DNA of 64,000 nt from Tetracentron sinense. Lineage: Eukaryota; Streptophyta; Magnoliopsida; Trochodendrales; Trochodendraceae. The position numbers were made by a program, and so were the translations under genes. The stretch spans positions 12,140,416 to 12,204,415 of the forward strand of contig CM026564.1 in NCBI GenBank assembly GCA_015143295.1. The letters are read 5' to 3'. Positions within the stretch are counted from its first letter, which is position 1, and the number at the start of each line of letters is the position of its first letter. A model generated the notes under the pieces. The model was not told the DNA's origin, made no database searches, and was given only the letters and a program-made list of their open reading frames with translations. Of this stretch, positions 33,012-44,972 are shown one piece after another.

Positions 33012-33737
33012 GTTGATATTGGAAGAACTTGAAAAATGGAAAATACTACGTGGTTGAAGACTTCAAAATAGGGTGAAATGGCCTTGAGTGACCTCGGGTT
33101 ACAAATTACGATATTATTACAATATGAGAATTGAACTGTGCTACTACATCATTATCGATGGATCTTACTATGTGGTAAATAGTGTAGATGGACTGTGGAT
33201 TTTGCTGGGCTTTATAGCTCGCTCCTCGTTTTATGTCTTTAGTTCCTAAAGCGTTGTCGATTGGCATGGAGCTATGTTTGATAGATTGTGGAAAGTGTAT
33301 TGCGCATTAGTGGCGAAAAAGTAAGGATTACTGTAGCAAGTAAGGTATCGCATTTGTTTATGATGGGTTATTTTGATGACCATTTGTTATTCATTATGTA
33401 AGCTCCTAAAAAAGGTTGAAAATTCTTGCATTTTCAGTGCAAAGTCTTCCGTATGCTTGGTAATGACGAATGGACCCGCGTCTTGGAACATGATTTTCTA
33501 AGGCGCGGGCTCAAGAAGTCACAATTTGAGGATCATGATAGAATATTCAGATAATCATTTGTTATAGTTTCGCTATGGTTTTTGAATTAATTTTAATTGA
33601 TGACATATTAAATTAAGGAAATTTTCAGGTTCAAATTTTATTATGCCTTGTATGCTTCTAATAGGACATTATGATAAGTAAGTCATGTGTCAAGGTTTCA
33701 CCTTGCACTATATGAGATTTTAGGGTACGACATGAGT
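33012..33737. other. No gene seen (726 bases)
   Basis: AT-rich sequence with no ORF, repeat or terminus recognised. It lies between the end of the family C LTR and the left edge of D1. It could be C element interior or host intergenic DNA. Confidence 0.4.
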
Positions 33738-35175
33738 TGTCGCGACCCACAATACCCCCTAGGAGTTAGGGATACATTGACTCGTGACCGTCGTATCATA
33801 CCTCCAGTATAATACATAAGGCACACGTGGAGACCTGTCAAAAACACAAACATATCTAGCGGAACCGATAAAGAATGCACAGCGGAATAAAATACTAAGC
33901 ATAGCGGAAGCAAAACGATACTCCTATAACTCAGTTCAAGTATGAACCAACAAACGTATATACATGTGAGAAACCCAAAAGTGGAGTGGACAAACCCCAC
34001 ACTCACATAACAAAATAACATCTTAAAGTTCTAAGTCTGCTGATAAACAAAAGTCGAAGTCTCGACACCTATCTATAGGACCATCGTCTTGATAAAGTCG
34101 AAGTACTCTTCCTCTACCCATGGTTCCGTACCACATATGTCGAACGGAGCCCAAGCACCTGCTGATGATAACAAATATCGGCTGAGCGTGGAATACTTAG
34201 CGTATACAAACTAATAACAATAAAGCAATATAGCATAGAGCATACAAAGCATGGAGATTGAAATCCTTAAAGCATATCAAAGCGTAGAAATCATGTATAG
34301 CATATGTGAAGAAATCCGAAATCTGAAACCAAAACCATATCCGTGTGAGTCATGCGATAATCATAGCCTTGTGAGTTCTTGTGAGTTCATGGAGTTACTT
34401 AGAGTCATTATGATCCGTAGAGGCATAGAGATACCATACAGCACATAGAGCATATCCTTAGAGATCTTAGAGCGTTACATTTATGATCCGTAGAGCTTGT
34501 GAGACGATCTTAGAGCTTATCTTAGAGTTCCTTGTGAGCATAGTATGATCCGTAGAGCTTGTGAAACAGTCTTAGACAAATCATGGAGTTACTTAGAATC
34601 GTTCCTTATTAGTCATTTTAGTGAAAAACACCTTTTTGTACTTTGAGAAATCCATGGAAAACATCGATTCAAGCGAGACATGCGAGCACATGAACATATG
34701 AGGGTAATAAGCATATTTAAGCATCAAAATCCCTTAGAGGTATTTCATCAAACACTTAGAGTGCATCGAAATAGTAGCTTACATCCAACAGAATATAACA
34801 TCTTTTCACACCATAGCAAATCGAGATATACATATAGCATAGAGTGAGGAGAATCATATTTAACAACTAGTAGGATTGCAAGATTGGTAGTAGAGTGTAT
34901 CTACCTTGGTAAAATGAACGTCTTTGATTCCCACAAGCTGGAACAAGCAAGAACCGTGAGTTCTTGGTTGAGAATCACCAAAAGAAATGGAAGAACTTGA
35001 TCTTCCACAAGCTTGAACAATCACCAAGCTCCTCTCCTTCTTCTCTCTCTCAAAATCTCTTAAAAATATGCAGTAAGGGTTTCTGAAACCCTAAGACACG
35101 AACCCAGCCTTTATATAGGCAAAGGGTAGTGGCTAAAGTCTTAAACACCCTTAGTGAAAAAATCGGCGTATAACC
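33738..35175 (-). repeat. Family D LTR, distal piece
   Basis: Left edge tgtcgcgacccacaatac. Contains a micro-ORF relic (34073-34168) and a degenerate array of agagcttgtgagac / gatccgtagag units (34370-34600), a third kind of array in the minisatellite slot. It is cut at the A3 target site taacc (35171-35175). Confidence 0.78.
34073..34168 (-). pseudogene. LTR micro-ORF relic, family D type
   Basis: Frame SSAG, then APFDICGTEPWVEEEY, then a short tail and TAG. The start position has TCA instead of ATG. Core residues PFDIC and PWVEEEY are intact although the flanking DNA differs from family A. Confidence 0.5.
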
Positions 35176-37527
35176 TGTCGCTACCCAAAACCCACCCTAG
35201 GAGTTAGAGTGAACTTTGGACGACTAATCATGACTTGCTTGACAAACCAACCTGCAAAACCCACAGAGCATATACAATAGAGGACAAAAACAGCGGAAAC
35301 ATACTCTAACATGGTATAGTGGAAGTCTACCAAACCTCTATGTATATACATACGTAAATCCAAGTTTATACAAAAAGGGAACCAAAAGAAAGTACGGACA
35401 TGCCTGCCAAAATACATGGATATGTCTCTCTCAACTCACCCACAGCTATATCACTCAGAATCTAAAACCACCTAATGGTAACCCTCTACTGGAGGTTCCT
35501 CCAAAGGTTCCTCGACGTACTCCTCCTCCACCCAAGGGCTCGGAGCACAGACATCAAAAGGAGCAGCTGCTCCGCCATCACCTAACGACATAAGAAGTAC
35601 GGCTGAGCATGGAATACTCAGCGGGTACCAAGCACTAACCAACAGTCATAGCATACGGATAGCATACATGAAGCAGGAAACAATTCACGCATATAAAGCA
35701 GGAATGATTCATATCATGACAATAAAGTAAAGCAATATAATTCATCATATTTGCATTCATAAAAGCCATTAAAACCCTTGAAATCTTGAGCACTTGACTT
35801 GACTGAAATTACCCTTTTTATGCTTGAAACCTTGTCTACCATGTCATGTGTGTCATGCTTATATCATGCGTGTCATGTCATGCCATGCGAGTATCATGCT
35901 TGCTTGTTCTGAAAAGTAATCTACTTGTGAGGGAAGGGAGACCCTTCTTCCTAGAATGCTCATACTTGTCATGCTATGTCATGTCATGCTTACTCGGAAA
36001 AGTAAACTACTTGTGAGGGAAGGGAGACCCTTCTTCCTAGAATGCTCATACTTGTCATGCTATGTCATGTCATGCTTACTCGGAAAAGTAAACTACTTGT
36101 TAGGGAAGGGAGACCCTTCTTCCTAGAATGCTCATGCTTGTCCTTCCACTTGTGAGATTCACTTGTGAGATGTCCTTGTGAGATGCACTTGCGAGGGAAG
36201 GGAGACCCTTCTTATGAAAATGCATGATTGTCTTATCCTTGCCAAAAGTGAGGTAAAACATATCGTAGGATATGTCGCACCTCTAAATCTCATTCCTGAA
36301 AACCTCGATAAATCATGTCATGTATACGTGCTCGTGAGGTCGTGTGCATACTTGCGTTTGGAATTAAATATGGCATTTGAGTAATTCATAACACATAACA
36401 TCAATGATTTGAGCAATTTAATATTCATATCATTTAGGGAAAGCAAACAATCACACTATCATGACCCTAGCAATTTCCATAAACCTTAAACATGCATTTT
36501 CTTAATTTATTATTCATTTTATTCACCTTGGCATTTCATCAAACATGGTGCATTCATTATTTATTAACCCTACAAAATGCTTTTCTAGGTGGGTTTTACT
36601 CACATCACATATGTATGTTCATTATGGGTACAATGCCCTCCCCGTTCATCCATCACATCAATACACACGGCATCCAATCGCCCACATTCATCTCCATTCA
36701 CCATTCACCATTCACCATTCACAACCCATCTCATAATACATGGATGTATAGAGGAACGCAGAAAATAAAGGAAAATAAGAACTATAACTAGGAGGGTAGC
36801 AAGAAGTACCGACCTTGAAGAAATGAGGAAGAAAAATCCTCCAAGAACGTTCGTGAGGCGCTGCCCTAGCTTGGAGAAACTCCTCCTCGCGTGCTTGAAT
36901 CAAAATCTTGAAGTAATCCAAGCTTGAGGTGATTGTGGGTCTTGAAAACCCCTTTGATTTCTCCCCAAAAGTAAACCCTAGGTTAGAAATTGCCCTCTCC
37001 TCTTTCTCTAACTCTCAATGTCTCTAAGAGTGGTAAATGAGCCCTAAAAGGCTCAGGCATCCCTTAAGAATAAAGAGTGAAACGCCAAAAGACCGAAACA
37101 CCCTTACTGAAATTTCTGCAAAAACACGAAGACCGAGCGATCGGTGGTTATGACCGATCGATCGGTTGCCTACCGAGCGATCAGTGTGTTGACTGAGCTC
37201 TCGACCAAAAATTAACTCTCTGGAAAATTTCCCCATACAAAAATCTTGACCGGTTGATAGCTACCGATCGATCGGTTTTGGACCGATCGATCACTCCATG
37301 GACCGAGCGATCGGTTGCCTACAGGTCCAAACTGTTTTGGCCATATCTTTTGACTCGCTCGTCGGATTTCGACGATTCAACTTGCTTTGGATTCGTACTT
37401 TGAAAAGGTACATTTCTGATGTTTTGGAATTTCTAATTTCTTCCTTATTTATTAATTGTAATACTTTAACGGCAAATTGGCTACGAAAGTGCCATGTATT
37501 AAGCATGAAAAAGTCTGGGGCTCTACA
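35176..37527 (-). repeat. 3' LTR of A3 (2352 bp)
   Basis: Edges tgtcgctacc and ctctaca. Type 1 palindrome cassette (37125-37320), GAAGGG hairpin minisatellite with four units (35925-36215), near-palindrome (about 36255), micro-ORF (35472-35591). Confidence 0.93.
35472..35591 (-). CDS. LTR micro-ORF, 39 codons
   Basis: MSLGDGGAAAPFDVC, APSPWVEEEYVEEPLEE, ending EGYH and TAG. The third codon is TTA (Leu) where other copies have GCA (Ala). Confidence 0.52.
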   Translation of the reverse strand: MSLGDGGAAAPFDVCAPSPWVEEEYVEEPLEEPPVEGYH

Positions 37528-37542
37528 TCCTCCCCCCCTTAC
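37528..37542 (-). other. Polypurine tract of A3
   Basis: Minus-strand run aagggggggagga directly before the 3' LTR. Confidence 0.83.
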
Positions 37543-39299
37543 AAAAATTTCATCCTCAAAATTTAGACGATACTTGCATTACAAACCAAAACAAAATTAC
37601 AAGTCATACACAAAACCTATACAAAAACTTATTCAAACAATTCCGGGTACTTCGCTTTGACTTCGGCCTCTCGCTCCCATGTAGACTCTTCTCGAGCATG
37701 ATGTTGCCACTGCACGAGAACCAATGGAATCGTTTTGTTGCGAAGGACTTGATCTCTCTGATCCAATATATGAACCAGCTTTTCAACTAACGTGAGATCT
37801 TCTCGAATTTCCAACGGTTCCAAGTCTATGACATGCGAAGGATCCGTAATGTACTTCTGAAGCATAGACACATGGAAAACGTTGTGAACCGCGGCCATGT
37901 GAGGTGGAAGAGCAACCCTGTAAGCAACCTCACCAACACGCGTGATAATCTCAAACGGGCCAACATATCGAGGACTAAGCTTGCCTCGCCTGCCAAATCT
38001 CATAATCCCCTTGCTAGGAGATACCTTCACAAAGACTTGATCCCCAACCTGGAATTCCAAGTCCCTTCGACGCGTGTCCGCATAGCTCTTTTGACGATCT
38101 TGAGCGGCTTTCAACCGATCCCGGATGATCTTGACTATACTCCCAGTTTGCTCAATCAACTTTGGACCAAGTACTTTCCTTTCTCCTACCTCATCCCAGT
38201 AGAGAGGAGACCTGCAGCTTCGCCCATACAAAGCCTCGAACGGAGCCATTTGGATACTCGCCTGATAGCTATTGTTGTAGGCGAACTCCACCAAAGGCAA
38301 GTGCTCTTCCCAACTGCCTTTGAAATCCAACATACAAGCCTGAAGCATGTCTTCGATAACTTGGTTCACCCTCTCGGTTTGTCCATCCCTCTGTGGATGA
38401 AAAGTTGTTCTGAAATCAAGTTGGGAACCCATAGCTTCCTGAAAACTTTTCCAGAATTTGGATGTGAATCTCAGATCCCGATCTGAAACAATACTGACTG
38501 GCACTCCGTGTAGCCTAACAACTTCCTTGATGTACAGAGCGGCTAACTGATTAGAATTGAACTTGGTTCGATAAGGTAAGAAATGCGCGGACTTTGTCAA
38601 ACGATCCACTACTGAGCCCCTTGCCGTCTTTAGTAAGCCAACTATGAAATCCATGGATATGTTCTCCCATTTCCACTCGGGAATAGGAAGAGACTGCAAT
38701 AGACCGGCGGGTCGCATGTGTTCTGCTTTCACCTGTTGGCACACTAAGCACTGTGCCACATATTCAGCAACATCTCTCTTCATATTCCGCCACCAAAAGT
38801 GACTCTTGAGGTTCCGGTACATCTTCGTACCCCCTGGATGCACAGTGTACTTTGCCCGGTGGGCTTCATCCATAATCTCCCTCCGAAGATCTGCATTGGC
38901 TGGGACACACAGCCTTCCCTTGAATGTGATAGCACCTCGGCTAGTGAGAGAGAAGTCCTCACTACCCTTAGCAACTTTCTTGTCCCGATAAGCCAACAAT
39001 TCAGCATCCGTGGCTTGGTATTCTTGGATCAAATCTATAATGTATGGCCGAACCGTGACATTTTCCAAGATAGGACTACGGACAGAGTCATTCACACTAA
39101 TGTCCAGATTTGCCAAGTCTTCAAGTAGCTTCCATTCCTGCACCAACATGCATGCTAATAACCCCAGAGGTCTTCTACTCAAAGCATCAGCCACGACATT
39201 TGCTTTACCCGGGTGGTATTGAATGGTACAATCATAGTCTTTCAAAAATTCTATCCAACGCCGTTGCCTTAGATTCAGCTCCCTTTGGGAAAAGAGATA

Positions 39300-41585
39300 T
39301 GTAGAGCCCCGGACCTTTTCACATTTAATGCATGACACTTTCGTTGCCATTTTTCCTTTAAAGAGGAATAATTAATAAATAAGGAAGAAATTGGAAATTT
39401 TGAAAGGTCAGAAATGTTCGTTTTCGAAGTACGAACCCAACGCAAGTTGAATCGTCAAAATCGGACGAACGAGTCAAAAGATATGGCCAAAACAGTCTGG
39501 ACCTGCAGGCAACCGATCGCTCGGTCCATAGAGCGATCGATCGGTCCAAAACTGATCGATCGGTAGCTATCGACTGGTCAAGATTTTTGTATGGGAAAAT
39601 TTTCCAGAGAGTTGATTTTTGGTCGAGAGCTTGGTCAACACACCGATCTATCGGTAGGCAACCGATCGATCGGTCATGAACACCGATCGCTCGGTACTCG
39701 CGTTTTTGCAGAAATTTCAGTAAGGGTATTATGGTCTTTATGTCGGTTTACTCTTACCTTAAGAGTTTAACCCGAGCCTTTAGGGCTCATTCTCAACACT
39801 TAGAAGATTTGGGAGATTAGAAGAGAGGAGAAAGGGTTTCCTAAGCTAGGGTTTTGCTTTTGGAGAAGAATCAAAAGGGTTTTGAGACCCTAGATCAACC
39901 CCAGGCCCGTTTTCTTCAAGATCAAGGCTCAAGCATTCGAGGAGCTCGTGATCCAAGCTAGGGCAGCCGCTACACGGTCGTTTTTGGAAGGGGTTTCTTC
40001 CTCATTGTTCAAGGTCGGTACTTCTTACTACCCTCCTAGTTATAGCTTCCCTTTTTCCTTTGTTTCTCCTTGTTTTCCTTCACTTATATATGTGTTATGA
40101 GATTGGTGGTATGAATGGTGAATGGAGATGGATGTTGGCGAATGGATGCCGTGTGGATGATGTTGGCGAATGGGAAAGGGCATTGTACCAATAATGAACA
40201 TACAAGTGTGATGTGAGCGTAACCCACCTAGAAAAGCATGATCTAGGTTTAAGTGAATAATGAACACACCCCATGTTTGATGAAATGCCAAGGTGAACAA
40301 AATAAATGATAAATTAAGGGAACCCATGCTTAATTGCTCTTGAAATTTGTTAGGGTTCATGATAGTGTGTTTCTTACATTTCTTAAAATGCGTAGATTAT
40401 TACTCACTTAAATTGTTATATGCTATGCTTTGTGAATTACCCCAAATTGCCATATTTAATCCCAAATGCAAGTATGCACACGATCTCACGAGCACGCATG
40501 AAATGACGTGATTTACCGATGTTTTAAGTATGGGACGTAGAGGTGGGGCATATCGTAAGATATGTTTCACTTCGCTTTTGACAAGGGCAAGACAATCACG
40601 CATTTCATAGGGAAAGGTCTCCCATCCCCTCGCATGACATGCATAGTATCGCATGACACGCATAGCATAGCATGGCATGACACGCATAGCATAGCATCAC
40701 ATGACACGCATAACTCTGCATGGCATGACACGCATGGATGCTAGTTGCAACGGGCTATGAACGGCAACTAGGCATACCCATCTGCATATAGGGTACTAGT
40801 TGCGACGGACTATGAACGGCAACTAGGCATGTGAACATGTTTAAATTATGGACAAGCAAGCATGATACTCGCATGACATGACATGGCACGCATGATGCAA
40901 GCATGACAAGCATGGCACGGTTAACAAGTTCCCAATCACGCAAAGGGTATTTCAAGTCAAGTCAAGTGCACGATGTTTTCAAGGGTTTTTATCAGTCTTT
41001 CTGAACGCAAGCATGAATATAAATTGCTTTACTTCCTTGGATGATATAAATTGTTCTTGTTCTATATATGCAACTTGCTTCCTACTTTATGTATGCTATC
41101 TGTATACTATGACTGTTGGTTAGTATTTAGTACCCGCTGAGTATTCCATGCTCAGCCGTACTTCTTATGTCGGCAGGTTCTGAGGGAGCTGCTGCTCCAT
41201 TTGATGTTTGTGCTCCTGGTCCATGGGTGGAGGAGGAGTACATCGAGGAGCCTTTTGAGGAACCTCCCATAGAGGGTTATCAGTAGGTGGTGTTAGATTC
41301 TGAGTGGATTAGCTGTGGGTGAGCATGAGTGATTATATCCATGTATTTTGGCGGGCATGTCCGCACTTTCTTTGTTTCGATTTCTTTGTATTAAACTTGG
41401 ACCATGTGTATATACTTAGAGGTTGTTAGACTTCCGCTGTATTTTATAGTTATATTTCCGCTGTCATCCTCTATTGTATATGCTCTGTGGGTTTTTGCAG
41501 GTTGGTTTGTTAAGCAAGTCATGTAAGCCATGTTTAGTCATCCAAAGTTCACTCTAACTCCTAGGGTGGGTTTTGGGTCGCGACA
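39300..41585 (+). mobile_element. S2: family A solo LTR inside A3 pol
   Basis: Plus-strand LTR (tgtagagcccc to gggtcgcgaca, 2286 bp) with target duplication AGATA at 39295-39299 and 41586-41590, inserted in RNase H. Carries the type 1 cassette (39505-39700). In the minisatellite slot it has only one GAAGGG unit and instead a gcatgacacgcatagc array (40634-40740) plus a duplicated inverted repeat CTAGTTGC/GCAACTAG (40741-40771 and 40796-40826). Confidence 0.95.
41167..41286 (+). CDS. LTR micro-ORF, 39 codons
   Basis: MSAGSEGAAAPFDVC, APGPWVEEEYIEE, ending EGYQ and TAG, 10 nt after hairpin 1. Confidence 0.55.
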   Translation: MSAGSEGAAAPFDVCAPGPWVEEEYIEEPFEEPPIEGYQ

Positions 41586-43226
41586 AGATACTTGAGACTC
41601 TTGTGATCGGTGAACACATAGAACTCCACCCCATAAAGGTAATGACGCCAAATCTTAAGTGCAAACCCGACTGCGGCAAGCTCCAAGTCGTGAGTGGGGT
41701 AATTCTTCTCATGCTCCTTCAATTGCCTTGATGCATAGGAAATGACTTTCTTGTGCTGCATGAGTACACACCCAAGTCCAACGTGTGAGGCATCACTATA
41801 CACCTCATACCCATAAGGTCCGGATGGCACAGTAAGTATAGGGGCTGTAGTAAGCCTCTTCTTCAGTTCCGTGAAACTGATCTCACACTTATCACTCCAT
41901 ACAAACTTGGCGTTCTTCCTTGTCAGGTAAGTGAGCAGTGCCGCGAGGCTGGAGAAACCCTCTACGAATCTCCTGTAGTAGCCTGCCAACCCAAGAAAAC
42001 TGCGTATCTCCGTGACACTCTTGGGCCTCGCCCAGCTCATAACAGCCTCTATTTTCTTCGGATCAACGGAGATGCCTTCCACAGAAACAACGTGGCCTAG
42101 GAATGCCACCTCTTCCAACCAAAACTCACACTGAGTTTGGCGTATAGCTTGTGCTCTCTCAGCATTTCCAAAGGAAGGCGAAGGTCTCGCATGTGATCTT
42201 CCCGTGTCTGGGAATACACCAAGATATCGTCGACAAACACTATCACGCATCGATCTAGGTATGGCCGGAACACCCGGTTCATTAAATCCATAAAAGCTGC
42301 CGGCGAGTTTGTGAGACCAAAAGGCATTACCAAGAACTCGTAGTGTCCATACCGAGTCCGAAAAGCAGTTTTGGAAACATCTTCCGCCTTAATCTTCACC
42401 TGGTGATAACCCGACCGAAGATCTATCTTTGAGAAAAATCTCGCTCCTTTCAGCTGATTGAACAAGTCATCAATTCTAGGCAATGGGTACCTATTCTTTA
42501 TAGTGACTTTGTTTAATTGCAGATAATCGACGCACATCCGCATCGAGCCATCTTTCTTCTTAACAAATAACACCGGGGCACCCCACGGTGAGACACTTGG
42601 TCGAATGAAACCAAGACCTTGCAATTCCTCCAACTGAGTCTTCAACTCCTTGAGTTCAATAGGGGCCATTCTATATGGAGCCCTGAAAAAAGGAGTTGTG
42701 CCTGGTGCAAGCTCGATCACAAACTCAATCTCCCTATCTGGAGGCAATCCCGACAACTCCTCTGGAAATACATCTAGGAATTCACTCACAACCGGAATAG
42801 TAGATGAGTCTTTTGCTTCGGGGTTAGCTAAGCTCAACGCCGCAAAACGAGCAATATCTCGACTTTTCAACCCACGAAAGTGGAATGGTTTTCCTTCTAC
42901 TGGCTTGAAGAGTACCATTTTCTCAAAGCAAGCTACATGCCCGTGATGTGCCGCTAACCAATCCATTCCCAATATCACGTCAAAGTCTTGGAATGCAAGA
43001 ACTATTAGATCGACCGCCAACTTGTGGTTTCCCACTTGAACCACACTATTTCGACACACTTTGTTTGTCAACACTGTTTTGCCGAGAGGAGTCGAAATGG
43101 CTAACTCCGGTTCTAGCTGACTAGGCTCCACAGAAAAGCCTTCTGAAAAGCTCAGCGAGACAAACGAATGAGTAGACCCAGTATCAATCAATACTCTAGC
43201 CAAACATTCATTGACTAGTAGGGTTC

Positions 43227-43368
43227 CTAAAATTTCAACTAGCTACGTCAATCCATGCATCACATCATATGTATATAGGTAGATAGATATATATCACGCC
43301 ACATACGTACACAAGGAGTAAAGCATAATATGACAATCGCGGATAAAAGAATAACTCTCAACGGGTAC
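43227..43368 (-). other. Putative gag-pol intron of A3 (142 nt)
   Basis: Minus strand, bounded by caag|gtacc and ttttag|gaac. Same phase-1 position in the glycine codon as A1 and A2. The 3' site has ttttag instead of tttcag. Confidence 0.75.
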
Positions 43369-44616
43369 CTTGCACCACATCATCAGATGCAAGTGCATCA
43401 CCTTCTGTCAAGGCAAAAACTCGCCCCTGGTTTGCCTGGCGAGGCGGAGGTATAGACCGGGTAGTCTGGGATGACGCCTAGTATGATCCTGCTGGGTGTG
43501 CTGGGGGCCTAATCCCCTGAGACTGGCCTGGTAAAAGCCGACTGGGGCAATCCTTGATCATATGGCCCTGGCGACCACAATGAAAACATCCACCCGATGC
43601 CCTTCGGCAATCTCCTGCCGAGTGCCTTCGGCCGCATGAAGTGCAGACCTCGTGTGTATAGGTTGGAGGGGCCGGAGGTGGAGCATACCTCACCGTCTGA
43701 GGTGCAACTGGCCGTGGAGCTGGAAGAGCCTGAGGCCACGGTGCCTGAGGTACATACTGCCGTGGAGCTGGAGGCGTATAAGATGGCCTCATAGGTAGTG
43801 CTGGCTACGTGTACTGATAAGGTTCGGTACGAGCCCGCCTCTCTGGAGGTGCCGAACTACTAGGTTGGCCTCTCGCCAATTCCCTCTTCTTGGACACTGT
43901 CTCTGAATTAGCCTCGACCAATAAGGCCTTGTCCACTACCTCAGGGTAGGTAGCATGTCTGAAAACCGATACCTTCTCCATGATAACATCCTTAAGCCCT
44001 TGCTCAAACCTTCTCGCCTTCATTGCCTCGGTGGCAACCATGTGAGTCGCGAAGCGTGATAGCTCCGAGAACTTAGCCTCATAACAGCTACAGTCATCGA
44101 ACCTTGCTCTAGGTTGATGAACTCTCTTTCTTTCTTCTCCCATGCTCCAACAGGAAAGTACTTCTTATAAAAAGTATCCTTGAACTCCTCCCAAGTTCAA
44201 GGTTGACCCTGCATGGTCAAATCTCGTGTCCTCAATGCGGACAACCACCAATGGTGGGCTTCGCCCTCTAGCATGAAGACAGCCCATGCTACTTTCTCTT
44301 CCTCTGTCGGAGAGAGTACCGCAAATATCTTCTCCACTTGGAGGATCCAAGCCTCCGCAGCAAGAGGGTCCACACTCCCATGGAAGGATGGAGGCCTCAA
44401 TCTCCTAAATGCCTCAACTCTAGCGGTACGATGTACTGGAGCTGCGGGCGGTGGAGTAGGTGCCGCCGATGATGGTATAGCCTGCCGAGCCGCCAGTATG
44501 GCGAGTGTCTCAGCAATAGAGCCTAAGACCTGGGAGAGGCCCGGTTGCTCATCCTCATCTCTAGAAGAAGATGAAGCTCTGGTGTGTGGTCCACGACCCC
44601 GTGTGCCCCGCCTCAT
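43369..44616 (-). pseudogene. gag: gag of A3, with stops and a frameshift
   Basis: Start MRRGTRGRG at 44614-44616; the frame is open 20 codons upstream but this ATG matches A2. Gag core, proline-rich linker and zinc knuckle CFHCGRQGHMIKDC are present. Breaks: TGA at 44197 (TGG in A2), a one-base loss near 44090, TAG at 43805 (TGG in A2) and TAG at 43478 (CAG in A2). Three of these four are G-to-A or C-to-T changes. It joins the intron at 43368. Confidence 0.9.
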
Positions 44617-44955
44617 GACTAAAGTCCTGAGAACAATAGCACCACATGAGTCTAACTTGAAACCACAATTTATCACAGTTCAATTGCACAATTATTCAAT
44701 TTGTACTAGTTGTATAATACTAATATACATCGCATCACAACCATCGGTGTATTTATAATATTATACCTTGGTGTTCTAGCATTCCTAAGACTCGTACTTG
44801 GCTGATACAACCATTTTGACTAAGACTAAAGTTTAGTCTTTCACTTGGATCAAAACTCGCTTCCGACTTACCTCCTTCCTAACTTGTTTCCTAACATATG
44901 CTCTTGTCCAGCCGTGGTATTAGATTCTAAGTGACCCTAGAGACCTAAAGCCTAA

Positions 44956-44967
44956 GCTCTGATACCA
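44956..44967 (-). other. Primer binding site of A3
   Basis: Minus-strand TGGTATCAGAGC, five bases from the 5' LTR edge at 44973. Confidence 0.92.
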
Positions 44968-44972
44968 CTTTT

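Larger units (their letters stand above)
37629..43226 (-). pseudogene. pol: pol of A3, split by solo LTR S2
   Basis: Protease and RT are open from 43226 to about 42135 ([22 protein letters not shown]). A missing 4 bases near 42133 shifts the frame after KLYAKLS, then RT/RNase H continues to 41586 ([21 protein letters not shown]). S2 (39300-41585) is inserted there. The rest is one open frame from 39299 to 37629: RNase H end (ADALSRR), integrase zinc region (CLVCQQ), core ([27 protein letters not shown]), [14 protein letters not shown] region and an intact chromodomain-like end ([27 protein letters not shown]). A few codons are lost in IN near 38615. It has the best-preserved C-terminus of the family A copies in the window. 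Confidence 0.92.

Noticed and set aside
37833-38486. 217-codon plus-strand ORF opposite A3 integrase, with counterparts at 57015-57806 and 6452-6943
   Set aside because: It lies exactly antisense to pol in each copy, so it recurs because pol is conserved. No known domain was seen and there is no independent support.
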